Source of the DNA: Callipepla californica brunnescens
Lineage: Eukaryota > Chordata > Aves > Galliformes > Odontophoridae
Length of the DNA: 64,000 bases
Direction of reading: 5' to 3'
Assembly (NCBI GenBank): GCA_023055505.1
Contig: JALIRH010000026.1
Span: 6,401,591-6,465,590 of the forward strand
The first letter of the stretch is position 1, and every line of letters begins with the position of its first letter. The translations under genes and the position numbers were made by a program. This document shows positions 12,875 to 24,965 of the stretch, one piece after another. The notes beneath the pieces were generated by a model, which had not been told where the DNA came from, made no database searches, and saw nothing but the letters and a program-made list of their open reading frames with translations.

Positions 12875-15117
12875 CTGCAAGGAAGCTTTGCTCAGCTTTA
12901 GAGCACGAGAGGGATATTATAGTGCACTTTAAAGATGCATCCCACAACATGTAGCTTAACAACAACAAAAATGGAAAAGATGCCTCTGAGACATTTTATT
13001 TTGCCTTTCTCTCATCACAAGCTGCCCCCAGAGAGGGAAAGGTCATGGCCGCAGACACTCATCAGAAGATGGCATACGTAGTCCCCAGTGTAATTCAAAC
13101 AGCTCTGATATGTAGCCTGCGTTACATGACAAATAATGCACTGTAGTTTAATTAAAGTCTCAGATGCTTCTGTGTTTAGTTTTCCCTCAGTTTTTACAGC
13201 TAAAAAGCCAGTCTCCTTGCATCTGCAGCTCCCTTCCTAGAGACGTCATAGTCAGGCTGGGGATAAGAATCCCATCCAACACTCCATCGCACAAAACAAC
13301 ACTGCCATTGAAGTATGAGATGAGCCACAGAGTATAGCAATATTAATTAGAAGAGTAGACCATTTAAATAAGGCAGGCAGCTTCTACTGTGGCCACAGAG
13401 CAGCCACCAGACGTGCACAGAACCACACTGTCCTTTAAACAGTGACTTGCCTTTCTCACAGCTCACCCTCAAAAGCAGAACTACCATAACATGATGGCCA
13501 CTGAGATGGTGACAGATCATGCACAGAAAAGATCAGACACCACGTGCACTACTGACGGAGATGAAAGACTATGAAAAGCTCAAAAAGCCTCAACAGTCAG
13601 CAATTTACACTATGCTGTTTAATTCATGTATTTGCCATGGAAAAATTTAGAATTCTTAACAGAGACAACTTAGAAAATAACTTCAACATCAAGGCGGTTC
13701 ACTCCTGTAATTCCAATACCATTAGGAAAAAAAAGGAAAAAAAAATTAGAACTCCTAAATTACACTGCAAAAAAGAAAAAGGTACTGGCAGGAAAAAACA
13801 ACCAGATGAACAGAAACAAATTGTTTCCACCTTAAATTAAACATTTTGACCATAATATTTCCCTCTGATAATAATTAGGATTTACTTTATTGTAATATTA
13901 CATAATCTAATCAATGTTCAAACAGTACAACTGCATCATTGTAAGAAAAATAAGCATTTTTAATTGTAAAAGGAAACACAGTAACTGGTATATCAAATAG
14001 ATAAATTTATGTTATCTTCCCATTGCAAACTCAACAACACACAGCTGGGAACAAGTACAATACTTCTGGGTACATGGGATGGAAGGGGCAAACATCCTCT
14101 CTCCCCTCACATCACACAGTAGATGTAGTACATCGACCATGCGACAACAAGAGTTTACAGTTCCCCCCATTCTTTTAGCAATAAAAGCTATCCCAACATC
14201 CTGTAAAAATGTAACAACAAAATGAGACTAAAATAAAATGAAAGGGTCTTAACACACCTGAACACTGGGCACCAGAGTTGTCCTACAAAAAGGTTTATCA
14301 GGAAGGAGTGGGAACCACTGCTAGTTAGTCCGTTCCATCACTTCATTAAAATCCCATTAGCCACCACAGGATAAGGAGTTTTTAATCCTTAACAAAGAGA
14401 ACTGATGCAAGAGTTTGGAAATAAGGCAAAATGGAAAGCTTGTTTTTTTGTTTTTTTTTTTCCAATTTTTTAAATTAGAGGGAAAAAAAAAGTTTTTGAG
14501 AATATTCAGAATAATTAACGGAAAGCGTGGCCTTGCAAATCAGTAGTTTTGGAAGTCTCTGGCAACTTCAGATGGAAATTCTGGATAAAAACAAAAAGTT
14601 TGTGTGTGTGTGTTTAGCAACTTTTTGTTCGCTTTTCCCAGTTTTGAAGCCTTAAGGATGACAGTATCAGAGTTGACAGGATAAAGCATAGCTATCCTTG
14701 ACTGAACCAAGAATTACTTTCCCTGCTACAAAACCCTATGCTCTGAAGAACATAAAAGCATAAGTGATGAGTGGCTTCCTGTGAAAAATCACTTCTATCA
14801 AACAACCACATATTGATAATAAACATTTTAACCTGATAATTCCTTGAAAAGTTTCACCCATACAGGTAATAGTCTCATTTTCCTTAACACAACATTATTT
14901 ACCTTTTTTTGTTTGTTTTCTTCCTGTTTTGTGGTTTTTTTTTTGTTTTTTTTTTTTTTGTTTGTTTTTCTACTGTTACCAAAACGGAGACATAGAAGAA
15001 AGCCATTTTTATTATTTTGGCTAAGTTCATAATCTGTTCCATAAAAAGAAAAAAAAAAAAACAGTATAGAAAAGAAGGAAAACAAGTGAAGAATAAACAC
15101 AGGAATATGGTTCTTAC

Positions 15118-15157
15118 CCTGAAGAGCGGCAGTCTGGTTTATTTCTCTCAGAGCGAT
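15118..15157 (-). CDS. Well-bounded candidate exon of leftward gene
   Basis: Both splice sites are close to consensus: acceptor TGCCTCCTTTCTCACAG and donor CAGG/GTAAGA. The 40-nt exon reads IALREINQTAALQ (phase 0 in, 1 out). Joined to the 12829-12874 candidate it continues G-NLLGIQGLSSISEP in phase. One other frame is also open. This is among the best-supported small exons on the minus strand. Confidence 0.5.
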
Positions 15158-16736
15158 CTGTGAGAAAGGAGGCATAGTATCAGCACAAAACTTGGATGTT
15201 CTTTAGCAATACTAGCACAAAAGTCTTACAAGAACTATCACACCATATGACTAGCAAGAAACAAAAGCTGGTTCTGCCGTAAAACTTTTTCTACACTGGA
15301 CTATTCAGTTGGAGAGAAAGTAAAATCACTGCAAGTTTGAAGACTGTTAAAATTCCTCTACACAAAATAGAGAGTACTTAATGTTCTACATAAGTGCTTT
15401 AGAAGCTTTCCCTCCCCTTGCTAAAATGAATAGGATTTTAGTTAACGGTAAAAATAAGGCAGAGGGAAGAGGAAAAAAGAAAAACCACAGATTACTCAGC
15501 GCAAAAAAATCATTCCATGAATCACAGCTGGCAGAATTCCCTAACAGGATGGGAGAGAAATCAGCAGCTGGTTGCAGCAACATCTGCAAATACACTGAAT
15601 GCATGGCAGCCCATCATTAACTCTTCCACTTCTGTAAGTTCTAGACACTGAATCTTTCTGTGCTTTCACGAAGGGTTTGTTTATTCAGTGAGCACACTGA
15701 ATAGACTATTTTCAATAATGAGATGGACTAGCAGTAACAACCTATACAGTACAATCACACGAACTCACATAGACATGTTCTGACAAACAATTTTTCAGCC
15801 CTAGATATGTCTGCTCTGTGATTGATTTCTGAAAGCTCAAATACACAAAGGAAATATAAAACACTTCTAAGGGTAAGATTTATCAGACAAGCATTGTAAA
15901 TTACTATCACTGATGTGCTATTGGTTATGCTCAGTCCAAAATACCTCTTACCACAAGATTTCTGATCTACCTGAAAGAGAAAAAGCGATTTGTGTCCATC
16001 TAAAACACATTCTCAATTTAGATGGGGGTAATCTGAAGAATATTTTACACCTACAGGTATCTACTTCGACAATGGTGTCTTTGCTTCTGATTTTTTTTTT
16101 TTAATGTCTACTCAAAAGTAAGCCACTTCCCCTGTTTATAAAGTTTATTGAAATGGCTCTTTAAACAGTAGAGTAGGAATCCATGAAGACAAAACATACA
16201 GACTGCATTTTGAGCCCTAATGGACTACACTGAGTCATTTTTACTTTTATTTTTTTCCCTTTTATTAGCATGTATGTTTGTATAGCTCTCTCTCACACAC
16301 AGAAGGAATATTTTCCACTTCCAAGGCTGTGCTCATGTGATTAAGTTCTGATTAAAATTAAATAAAATCATGTCAGTAGTGCTCTAAGAAATATCTAATG
16401 CTTTTTACACCCACAAGTGCTCCTATAGAGCTGTCACAGCCATACAGCACATAATTTATTGTGTTTCTGACTCACAGTGCTCTCCATTTCATCACACCAC
16501 ATGCTATTCTCTTAGCTAGAAACAGCATGCAATAGCACAAACCAGAGTTACACCAGCAGTTCAAAGACACACAGAAAGGCCCCCTCCATCTCTGTCGTTT
16601 GTTCGTGGAACTCCCTTATCTGTGAGCATGTGGAAAAAAAAAAAAAAAAAACAAAAAAAAACCCACAACCAAGTAAACCCACCAAACCCACAAAAACCCA
16701 ACAAGCAGTCAGCACTTTCCACTGAAATCTGCTTAC

Positions 16737-16762
16737 CATCTGTTGCTTGTTATCAGTGTTCC
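16737..16762 (-). CDS. Candidate small exon
   Basis: A 26-nt segment with a strong donor (ATG/GTAAGC). In phase 1 it reads NTDNKQQM and leaves phase 0, as the 15118-15157 exon requires. The acceptor (AATAGCAG) lacks a good pyrimidine tract, so this is a weak call. Confidence 0.2.
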
Positions 16763-17081
16763 CTGCTATTTACACAGCCACAATCTATGAGAATTCAGAC
16801 AAAGCCTTCCTACTTTAAGCAGATACAGTATTTGAACCAGGGAGAAGGAACCAAAGGAGACACGGCAGAAGCAAAATGCAGGCTCTCTGGGCTCTTCCCC
16901 TCAGCTCACATTCCAGCAGCAGATCCACCACAGCCCAGCACACCAGTGAAGCTGCTAGCTCAGGCTTATCACTGCAATTCTGCTCAATAATGAAACAAAA
17001 AGCATTACTGTTGCCTTTACACATCTTGTTTACAGCTGCATTTAGAGAAGGAACATCATCCACATACACTACAGGCCTTAC

Positions 17082-17121
17082 CAAGAATTAGAAATGATAT
17101 CCGACAAGCATACAGCCAGTT
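17082..17121 (-). CDS. Candidate exon, alternative to neighbours
   Basis: A 40-nt segment follows a long T-rich acceptor (TTTTTTCTTATTTGGAG) and ends in donor CTTG/GTAAGG. Open frames are LAVCLSDIISNS (phase 1 in) and NWLYACRISFLIL (phase 0 in). The first joins the 17821-17888 candidate but not the 16737-16762 or 15118-15157 candidates, so not all of these can be in one transcript. Confidence 0.3.
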
Positions 17122-17820
17122 CTCCAAATAAGAAAAAATAACCTTAAATATGTATAGATCCTATATAGTTTATTTTTTTTATATACCACACATAACAGGA
17201 GACACAAAGAGCTGACTCTTTGTATGCTGTGTAGGTATTCTGTACAAGCACCAAATCAAATAATGCCACACACCTCTAGGACATGTCTATACAGAATGAA
17301 CAAGCAAATTGTCACGTATATTACATGTTCAATACATTCTTATACATACGGGTATATATTACAACACAAACTCACGCACAGATCCCAAACTGCATGCCCG
17401 CAGTTGGCTCCCTATTAACTCTGTATGTTTCTTCAGCAACTGCAATTGCTGATTTCTTCCAACAGAAATAAGGCATTAGAGACAAAGACCCAAAAATCAA
17501 ATCTCACACTGTGGATTGTCCTCCACGCCAAAGAAACAAACTGCTACAGAATATAGAACACGATGCCTTTCCAGCGTGACAGAGCATGTCCTTCAATTCT
17601 AAACTCAAAGGCAAAGACAAATAACAGATTAGAGCAAACACTGCACACTGGGCTAGCATGCACAGTTAATAGGGTAGTCCACACCCAGATATGAGAAATC
17701 TACTTGCAAAAAATCCACTTCCAATGACAGGCACTACCTTCCCAAAACAAGCTGCCACACATAAGATGCTTGTACTAATTTCTACTAACCCTATGCTGCT
17801 TAAGTAATACAATTCCTTAC

Positions 17821-17888
17821 TGTGAGTGTGCTCACAACCAAATGAGCCAGGAATTGCTAAACCTTTGCCGCCCTTAAACAAGTACAGC
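17821..17888 (-). CDS. Candidate exon, phase not reconciled
   Basis: A 68-nt segment with a strong pyrimidine-rich acceptor (ending ATGCAG) and donor ACA/GTAAGG. Only one frame is open; it reads LYLFKGGKGLAIPGSFGCEH then TH. It needs phase 2 in, which the upstream candidates do not provide, so either an exon is missing or this is a pseudo-exon. Splice quality is good on both sides. Confidence 0.3.
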
Positions 17889-20800
17889 CTGCATGGGAGG
17901 AGCGCAACACCCTCATTCAGCAGCAGGATGCAGTACAAAAGTCAAGGAGCTGGCAGGTGGAGCAGATGAGGCAGAAACAAGTCAGAGACTCCTGGCTGGG
18001 GCTGGGAAGACCACTGCCAAATTTTAAACACAGAAAGATCAATGAAAACACTGCGAGGGCAAGGATGTGCTTTCGGTACCACAGTTGCTCAGCAAAATCT
18101 AGTGTTTATACAGACAAAGCATACTGTATATATTCTATGAACATGCTACGCCTTCTTTCAGCATTCAAAACTGAGCAGCAGACAGAAACATCATATTCCA
18201 GTTGCTCTTAGAAAGGGTCAAGTTTCTTTAACTGGCAACTTCCTCAACCCTCAAGAACAGGAAAAATATCTTCTTGGTTTTTTATTCCCAAAGGAATTAT
18301 AAGCATAACCATCAGTATAAAAATAAACGAAAGCACTTTCAGTTTTTCTGCAAACCCAGAACAGCTTTCTGCCAAAAAGACCACCAAATCAGACAAAAGT
18401 GGCTTTCAAGTCAAATTCTCTTGCTTTTGGAATATGAGGAAAAACAAAACAAGGGAAAAGGTAACTCGCACCAAAAAGAGACATTGTTTTTCTCTGTTTA
18501 CTTCACAAAACTCTCCAAGCTATGTTGTTGCTAAGAGTGGCTTCAACTGAGTAATGTGCTCTCACTAGAAAAAAATTTAAGTATAAACACAAAATGCTGT
18601 TCAAAAAGGAGTGGAAAGTTAACAGACATACTGCTGCTTCAAACCTGCAAAGCGAGTGGGGAACCTCCAATGCAGTTATCTCTTGAGATACAACTTGACA
18701 CTTTTAATCCCATCCCTCTTTTCACAAAGCTGAACTAGCCAAAGGACAAAGGGTGGGACATACTTTTTCCACCCTGAGGAAGTAATACATTTTCATCCTA
18801 ACTGCAGCTTGAATAGAGCAGCTGCCACAGAGGGAGCAGGACATTGTAGCCACCTCCAGGAAGAGGCTTCCATACAGCGAGCCCATCTGTGCCACTCCTC
18901 TTTCTGACCCATGATGGCACTGCAGTGGCTTCACAATGAATAGCAGTAGATGATTCTAACAACTCTTCTGCAGCAATGGCTGACCTCTGTATGAACTAGG
19001 CAACAGGAGCAGTGGGGTCTTAAGGAACAACGTCACCAGTGCAGAAATTAAACATACTCCAGGGAAAAGATGTGCATTTGTGCACAATCTTAGATGGTAG
19101 TTGCTACACATGCACTCAGATAAACTATAACAACCACCATCGCTGCTGTGTTTCTGTCATCCATTTTGTTCAGGTGGGATGTGGTTCATGGCACCTCCTG
19201 CTCCTTTTAGCACTTCTCTCAGATAACAAGTCGTAACAATGCAAATTAATCCCACCGTACAGAATCTACAATGAATTTCATTCAATTTGATTAGAAGCTG
19301 CTACACAATAAAACCCACAATTCTGAGTATTTATCTATATACTTTAGCATTGTAACAGCAGAGTCCCTTATCAGTTGTTTAAAAGGCAGAAAGCATGAGG
19401 AGAAATTAATGAGAAACTTGGAAGAAACTTTTCTCATTAAGTTTGATACATAGCTTTCCCCTTCCCCCAGAAGGCCACAAAAGCAGGACACAAAGTTAAC
19501 AATAGTAAGGGCAGACAGCTTTTACACCTGCTTTAAATTCTACAGTACGCTACTAACTTCCAGAGCAGTAAATTGGGAAAAGAATGAATTACATACCCCA
19601 CTGCTCCCTGCAATGAAATGGCACTGGCACTATAATACCAAACAGAGCCTTGTAAGCACACAGTTTATTCTTGGAAATAATGCTGGACTGATATACAGCC
19701 AAGGGGAAAGAAACAAACAAACACAGCCATAAGAAAACACTGAACCTCTCTGAGTGAGTATTTAACCTTGAGACCTACTGACCACAATAAAGCTTCTAAT
19801 TATCCAAAGAACATATGTTCCACTTGCTAAAGAGATTAACAACAAGCTACATTCACCTTTAAAGCTTCCTGTGCACTTGTGCAACATAGAAATGAAGAAA
19901 ATACTTTACATATCTGCTAGTGCTACATTTGCTTCTGATTTGTTGTGCTTTTTTTTTTTTTTTTTTTTGCAGGAGGTTACGCCTGCATTGCAACAGCAGA
20001 ATTCTGTGTGCACTGGTGTAAACATATATTACAGCCAGAAGAGAGAGGCTGATGCAAAAACAGCAAGGAGAGGGACCACGTAAGCTTTCACCGCTCCTGA
20101 AAGCTGCCTGTGTTGTAAGAAACAGGACCATGGCTCAGCACTGTTTACCTGCACTGAGGACACGAACAATAAAACTATGTGAGCAATTAAGTATGTGCAG
20201 CAGATGCATATGGAAAAACACTTGTGAATTTCCTGGTTAAAGTTCAGAAGGTATATTTGTTCCCAAAGCTCTATTTTCAAGAGCAGAGTAACTTTTGAAG
20301 GTACAAATCGGCACATGTTCAGATATGGCATTATAACTGGCCAGTGCAACGACAATGTACTTCACTAAAGCAGACACAAGTCCACAAACCCTCAGTAGCA
20401 CAGTGGAAACTATGAAGAACCCTGCCTCCTAATAGCAGTATTTTCATAGAGGTAAGTATAAATCTTTGTGAAAAAAGTGAGTCAGATTCTAACCACAAAA
20501 CACCTTCCTGTCCAGGTACTGAAAAAAATGTGATGTTTCAATCTCTGAAAAACATTTCGCTGATGCTGCTACCATCAGCAATAGGAAAATCACCTTTCAA
20601 GAGGATGGCGCTACCATTTTCTTACCAGAGATGTAAGGACACCTGCCTAGGTTTGGTTTTTTCCCTCAAGAAGACAACAGGGCAGTCTTACACTAGGTCT
20701 GCCTGTCATAAGGTGTCAATACACAACATGGAATAAATGCAACACAGATGCTTGAATAAATTCCCAGTTCCTACACGCCATATGCAGAGTATTTTTTAAG

Positions 20801-20916
20801 CAACTGCATTCAAGATCTAAAGGTACTGAGTGATTTTCCTCCTTGTGGGTTTGCGAACCAGCATATCCCACATCAAGAGCTACAAGCTTTGAGCATCTGT
20901 GCATAGACACACTCAC

Positions 20917-20967
20917 CTGTCACAACATGCCCTTTTGTGTTATTTATAATGAAGACTGTTACTACAT
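20917..20967 (-). CDS. Candidate exon of leftward gene
   Basis: Perfect donor CAG/GTGAGT at 20916. The upstream segment is open in one frame, reading VVTVFIINNTKGHVVT with phase 1 in and 1 out. The acceptor is weak: there is little pyrimidine tract, and an in-frame stop just upstream limits where the exon can begin. The donor is the main support. Confidence 0.3.
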
Positions 20968-21408
20968 CTCAGGTAATTGCTCATAAATTTTGTGAAATCA
21001 TACCTTCTTTTACAACTCGGAAAAATTAAACTTCATTTGTGAAGGCCTGATATTATACAGTAAGGTGATCTATTCTAGGATGCAAATCACTAAGCTAATT
21101 TCACTCTTTCCTCCAAAACCCAACAAGCCTCCCCTAATCCCACCCTCACTTAAGGGTAATTAAAAGTTTTCTGAATTTGCTTACTCAAAACATGTTCCTA
21201 CTTCTGAGGCAAACCTCAACAACCCATTTCTCCAGGGTAATCTTATACAGCATGCACTTAAAAGTTAAGTCCCATTTAATGTGAAACATGAATACACAAC
21301 AAGGTGCTGTTGAGCAGTATCAGCTGAAGATATTCCCACTTCTATAGCAGCAGCACAACTAACTCAGCATTAAAATAAACTAAAGAGAAAAAAGTCTTTC
21401 TTGCTTAC

Positions 21409-21450
21409 ATGAACTCACTGACAGCAATGCTGACAGCACAGCTTCCAAAA
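21409..21450 (-). CDS. Candidate exon of leftward gene
   Basis: The acceptor is excellent (T-rich tract ending TTTCAG on the minus strand) and the donor is CAT/GTAAGC; an internal GTGAGT gives an alternative shorter exon. In phase 1 the 42-nt segment reads LEAVLSALLSVSS; a second open frame reads FGSCAVSIAVSEF. The first joins the candidates on both sides (phase 1 in and out). Confidence 0.4.
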
Positions 21451-21799
21451 CTGAAATTAAAAACATTGTTGTTAGTGGAAGGAAACACAAACATCTGTAA
21501 TTGGCGAGGAATTTGGAGAAAAGAGGTGTGGAAAACAATAGAAAAACACTAAAGGAAAAGACTGTAACATACTAAACCATAAAAGAACAGATCTATGAAA
21601 AGGTAACTATACCAGACAAGTAATAACACCCGTTTCTCTGAAGATACCACTGAAACACTCAGTAGATGAGTATCAAATACTTTGGTCCCTTATTAAAATT
21701 GTTTACCCACTCCTAATAAAGACGCCTAATGAGAAAAATCTTGACCTGTTACTTTGTAGCAAGTGTTTTCTATCAAAGCATATTTGACATTAGTCCAGA

Positions 21800-21982
21800 A
21801 ACTAAACCAGATATCAGAAAACTATTCTCTGCTGTAAGGGTGGTGAGTCAATGGAACAGGTTGCTTGTGCATGCCCCCTTCCTGAAAGTGTTCAAGGCTG
21901 GATGAGGCTATGAACAACCTAGTCTGGTGGGAGGTGGCCCTGCCAATAGCAGAGGGGTTGGAACTAAATGATCTTACAGCTC
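21800..21982 (+). mobile_element. CR1 LINE 3' fragment, sense
   Basis: Matches the sense 3' part of CR1: a GGAACAGGTTGC motif, then TGTTCAAGGCTGGATG, GTGGGAGGTGGCCCTGCC and GGGGTTGGAACTAAATGATC. It ends where the next CR1 copy begins in the opposite direction. Confidence 0.8.
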
Positions 21983-22300
21983 CCCCCTGCTAGAGGCAGG
22001 GATGCCTCTCACTAGACCAGGTTGCTCACAGCACCATCCAGCCTGGCCTCAAATGCCTCCAAGAAAGGGGCATCCACAACCTCACCAGGCAGCCTGTGAC
22101 AGTGTCTCAGCATCCTCACAGTAAATAATTTCTTCCTAACACCTAGTCTAAACACACCCTCCTCTGGTTTAATGCCATTTTTTCTAGTCCTGTTGTTATG
22201 CGCCCTTGTAATAAGTCCCTCCCCAGCTTTCCTGTAGGTTCCCTTCATGTAATGGAAGTCCACTATAACGTCTCCCCACACTTTGCTGAAGAGCTCAAAC
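21983..22300 (-). mobile_element. CR1 LINE 3' fragment, antisense
   Basis: Antisense CR1: CACTAGACCAGGTTGCTCA, then GGGGCATCCACAACCTCACC, AATTTCTTCCTAA and CCCAGCTTTCCTGTAGG. It directly abuts the sense copy to its left, so the two form a tail-to-tail inverted pair. Confidence 0.85.
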
Positions 22301-22759
22301 TACTACCTTCTTAACACAGACCTACTTTCCCAATCAGTGGCAAACATTTAGAAAACTTCCCAGGTCCCAAAACAGAAGAAAATAATTTGTAAAGAGAGAA
22401 AAAAGAAAATGAAAGGGAGAGACAACAAGGAAATATCAGGTCAATCCTTTCTAATAAGCACCTCAACTTGGCTTTGTTGCCTAGAGTATAACAACATGCT
22501 CAACTAAGTAGCTCTTGATGATGGACCCACCACTGCCAACATGACAGCAAATGGAGAAAGGAAGTATGCTTCAAGTCACAGTAGCACCTGCTACGCCTTT
22601 CCAGAATAGATACTGGTGATCTACAGAGTTCTGCACATGGAAAAAGATTCTTGATTCTCTTGACATTATGCCTATTACTGCTTGAAACATGATGACAGCA
22701 GCATTACACCATCTCCTGTCAGCAGTACCACACTTCAAATAATCTACGTAATCAAGAAA

Positions 22760-22815
22760 GTTCTAAAAAGGTCTTGGAAGAGACCCTGAAGATCACCAAG
22801 TCCAATCATGAGCCC
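22760..22815 (-). mobile_element. Short CR1 3'-end fragment, antisense
   Basis: The GGTCTTGGAAGAGACCCTGA and GATCACCAAGTCCAA blocks match the antisense 3' terminus of CR1. Only about 55 bp is recognisable. Confidence 0.65.
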
Positions 22816-23100
22816 AAAAGGCTGACACAAGCTTTTGACAAATCACAAAGCACGCAGTACTTATCGTGAGGTAACAGCGGCATTTGATGATGATATTTCC
22901 CAAGTACTAGGTAAAAAGACAGATTAACTCCAAAACTTCTCCTTTGATCCCAAATCCCATCATTTCTACTAGTTTCTGTACCACAGATTTACAGCCTAGA
23001 CAATCATAAAATGAATACAACACATTGAGGGAACAATTTATTATTCGAAAGTTACCAAAATGCTGACTCTGCTCCCAGGCTCTTAAGTCCCATCACTCAC

Positions 23101-23160
23101 AGAGGACGAGTAAACAGTATTTTAATAACACCACAGCACACCATTCACTCAAAAAGTCTT
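23101..23160 (-). CDS. Candidate exon, hydrophobic segment
   Basis: A 60-nt segment with donor CTCT/GTGAGT and a T-rich acceptor. Only one frame is open (phase 1 in, 1 out); it reads DFLSEWCAVVLLKYCLLVL. The strongly hydrophobic, Cys-containing stretch could be a buried helix or a membrane helix. It joins in phase with the candidate at 21409-21450. No family is recognised. Confidence 0.35.
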
Positions 23161-24739
23161 CTAAATGATTTAATACAGATGTGCACAACCTGAATCAAAT
23201 TTGATGAGTTGATCTGTGATACTGACTGCTTGGGTTTTAATGCAAGACACAGTGCACAATGAGTATAAATCTATCACCTCAAGCAAACAATTTACATTTA
23301 ATTTTAGCTTGTCTCCTACATGTAGAAATAAAATGCTATAGCTGAAGAAAAAAACAACCACTAATAGCTTATTTCACACATACAGTAACCTGTCTAGAAG
23401 GAGAATGCATCAGAAACACTGTCATAGGAAACAAAGTGCTTGAAATTTACTTAAAGTTTTTGGAATATAAATCACCATGTTCAAAGCCACATAAAAAGCA
23501 AAATACTTCCAGGACATTCATCATCACAACCCAAGAGCTACTGAATATCCAGTAAGACTATCAGCCACCATGTAACAGGTAGTAATTGATTTTAAATAAT
23601 GCATAATGAAGTTGTGTTTCTTGCTACAGTGTAACATTTGAAGGTCAAAAGTGTGTTTTAAACAAGGAATTAATTTAACAGTGACTCTCAGATGCAGCTT
23701 CCAAGAAGTCCTTAAGATATGGCTGCAAAGGAGAAGGAACCCTTCTTACTATTAAAAACTAAATCCTAGTAGAGGTTTCCTGCATACTTTCTTGAAGACA
23801 CTTGCAGGCAATTGCAAGATGTCTGAACAAAATGAACCTTTTGTCTGATAAACCATAATATTTGAATAATTCTGACGTCTGTAAGGAAGATATCTTTTGT
23901 TTTTATCAGTTTATATAATGGGACAAATAATTTCAGCTTTACTGTCACCCAGCCCCTCAAGATGGTCCCAAACTCAGCTACATGCAGGCATGAGGCAGAA
24001 GCAAACTTTTATTGTTCTTCACAAAAAAAAAAAAAAAAAAAAACCATAGTCCAATAAAGTTCATCTTTGAGGCATCTCACTCGGAATTCCATTAATCTTG
24101 TTAAAAAAAAAAACTGAGATCTCAAGTCAAAATGAGAAACTGATGTTTTTAAAATAACACTTCCAACCCATAAAAAACTGATTTACAACACCACCTGAAT
24201 CAGTTAGCGTAACACAGCACTACATCAAATAATCAACTTAAAGATATTGATACACATAAAATACTCTGTCTCTGAAAATTCAGAAAGCACTGGGAAATTA
24301 AATGAAGTTGCCCTGCTATGTACCATCATCCATTAAATCTATGCTCGCCCTAAAAACTTATTTTTGTCCTTCGCTGAGGGGAAGGATGATTGCCAAGCAC
24401 AAACCACAAACAAACAGATGATATACTGTCTTCTCAAATCCACAGTTGGAATGCTTCAGTAACTTGGGTACATGTCATTTTCCAAGAGAAAAGCAAAAGC
24501 TTAGGCTAGCAATTCAGCTGATGCTTCACCACTGGTTTTGGACAGTTTAAAATGCTGGACACAGGATGCAGAACTGCCCAGTGAGAAGGCTGAACGGACC
24601 AGGCTTTTTCATTCCAGTACAGAGGAGGCAAAGGTGTTAACTGACAGAAACACACAGCTGTTTGAAGGGCAGTAACAAAGCTCACAAATGGAAACTCTTT
24701 TTTGTTACTGGCAGACAATGTAACAAGAGGCAATGATCA

Positions 24740-24965
24740 CAAGTGAAACATAGGAGGTACAGGATGAATATGAGGAGAAATTCCCTCCTCAGGAGGTAGA
24801 ACAGGTTGCCTGCTGAGGCTGTATATTCTTTTCTTTTTGGATATTTTTCACAACATGGCTAAAGCAAGTCTTGTTGGATGGATTCTGCCTCAGGAAGATT
24901 CCTGCATCAATTTGGAGGCTGGACTAAGCCACCCCCAGAGCTCACTTCCAGCCCAACTCTGTCAC
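24740..24965 (+). mobile_element. Degenerate CR1 LINE fragment, sense
   Basis: The order of diverged blocks follows sense CR1: GATGAATATGAGGAGAAATT, TAGAACAGGTTGCCTG, GGAGGCTGGACTAAG, CCCAGAGCTCACTTCCAGCC. The middle part has drifted or carries unrelated T-rich sequence. Confidence 0.65.

Noticed and set aside
14828..15175. 115-codon minus-strand open frame
   Set aside because: Apart from the 40-nt exon at its start, it is a translation of T- and A-rich runs (Phe/Lys/Asn strings) in the intron.
22012..22281. 89-codon minus-strand open frame
   Set aside because: It lies inside the antisense CR1 3' fragment, which is the end of the LINE and not an intact coding region.
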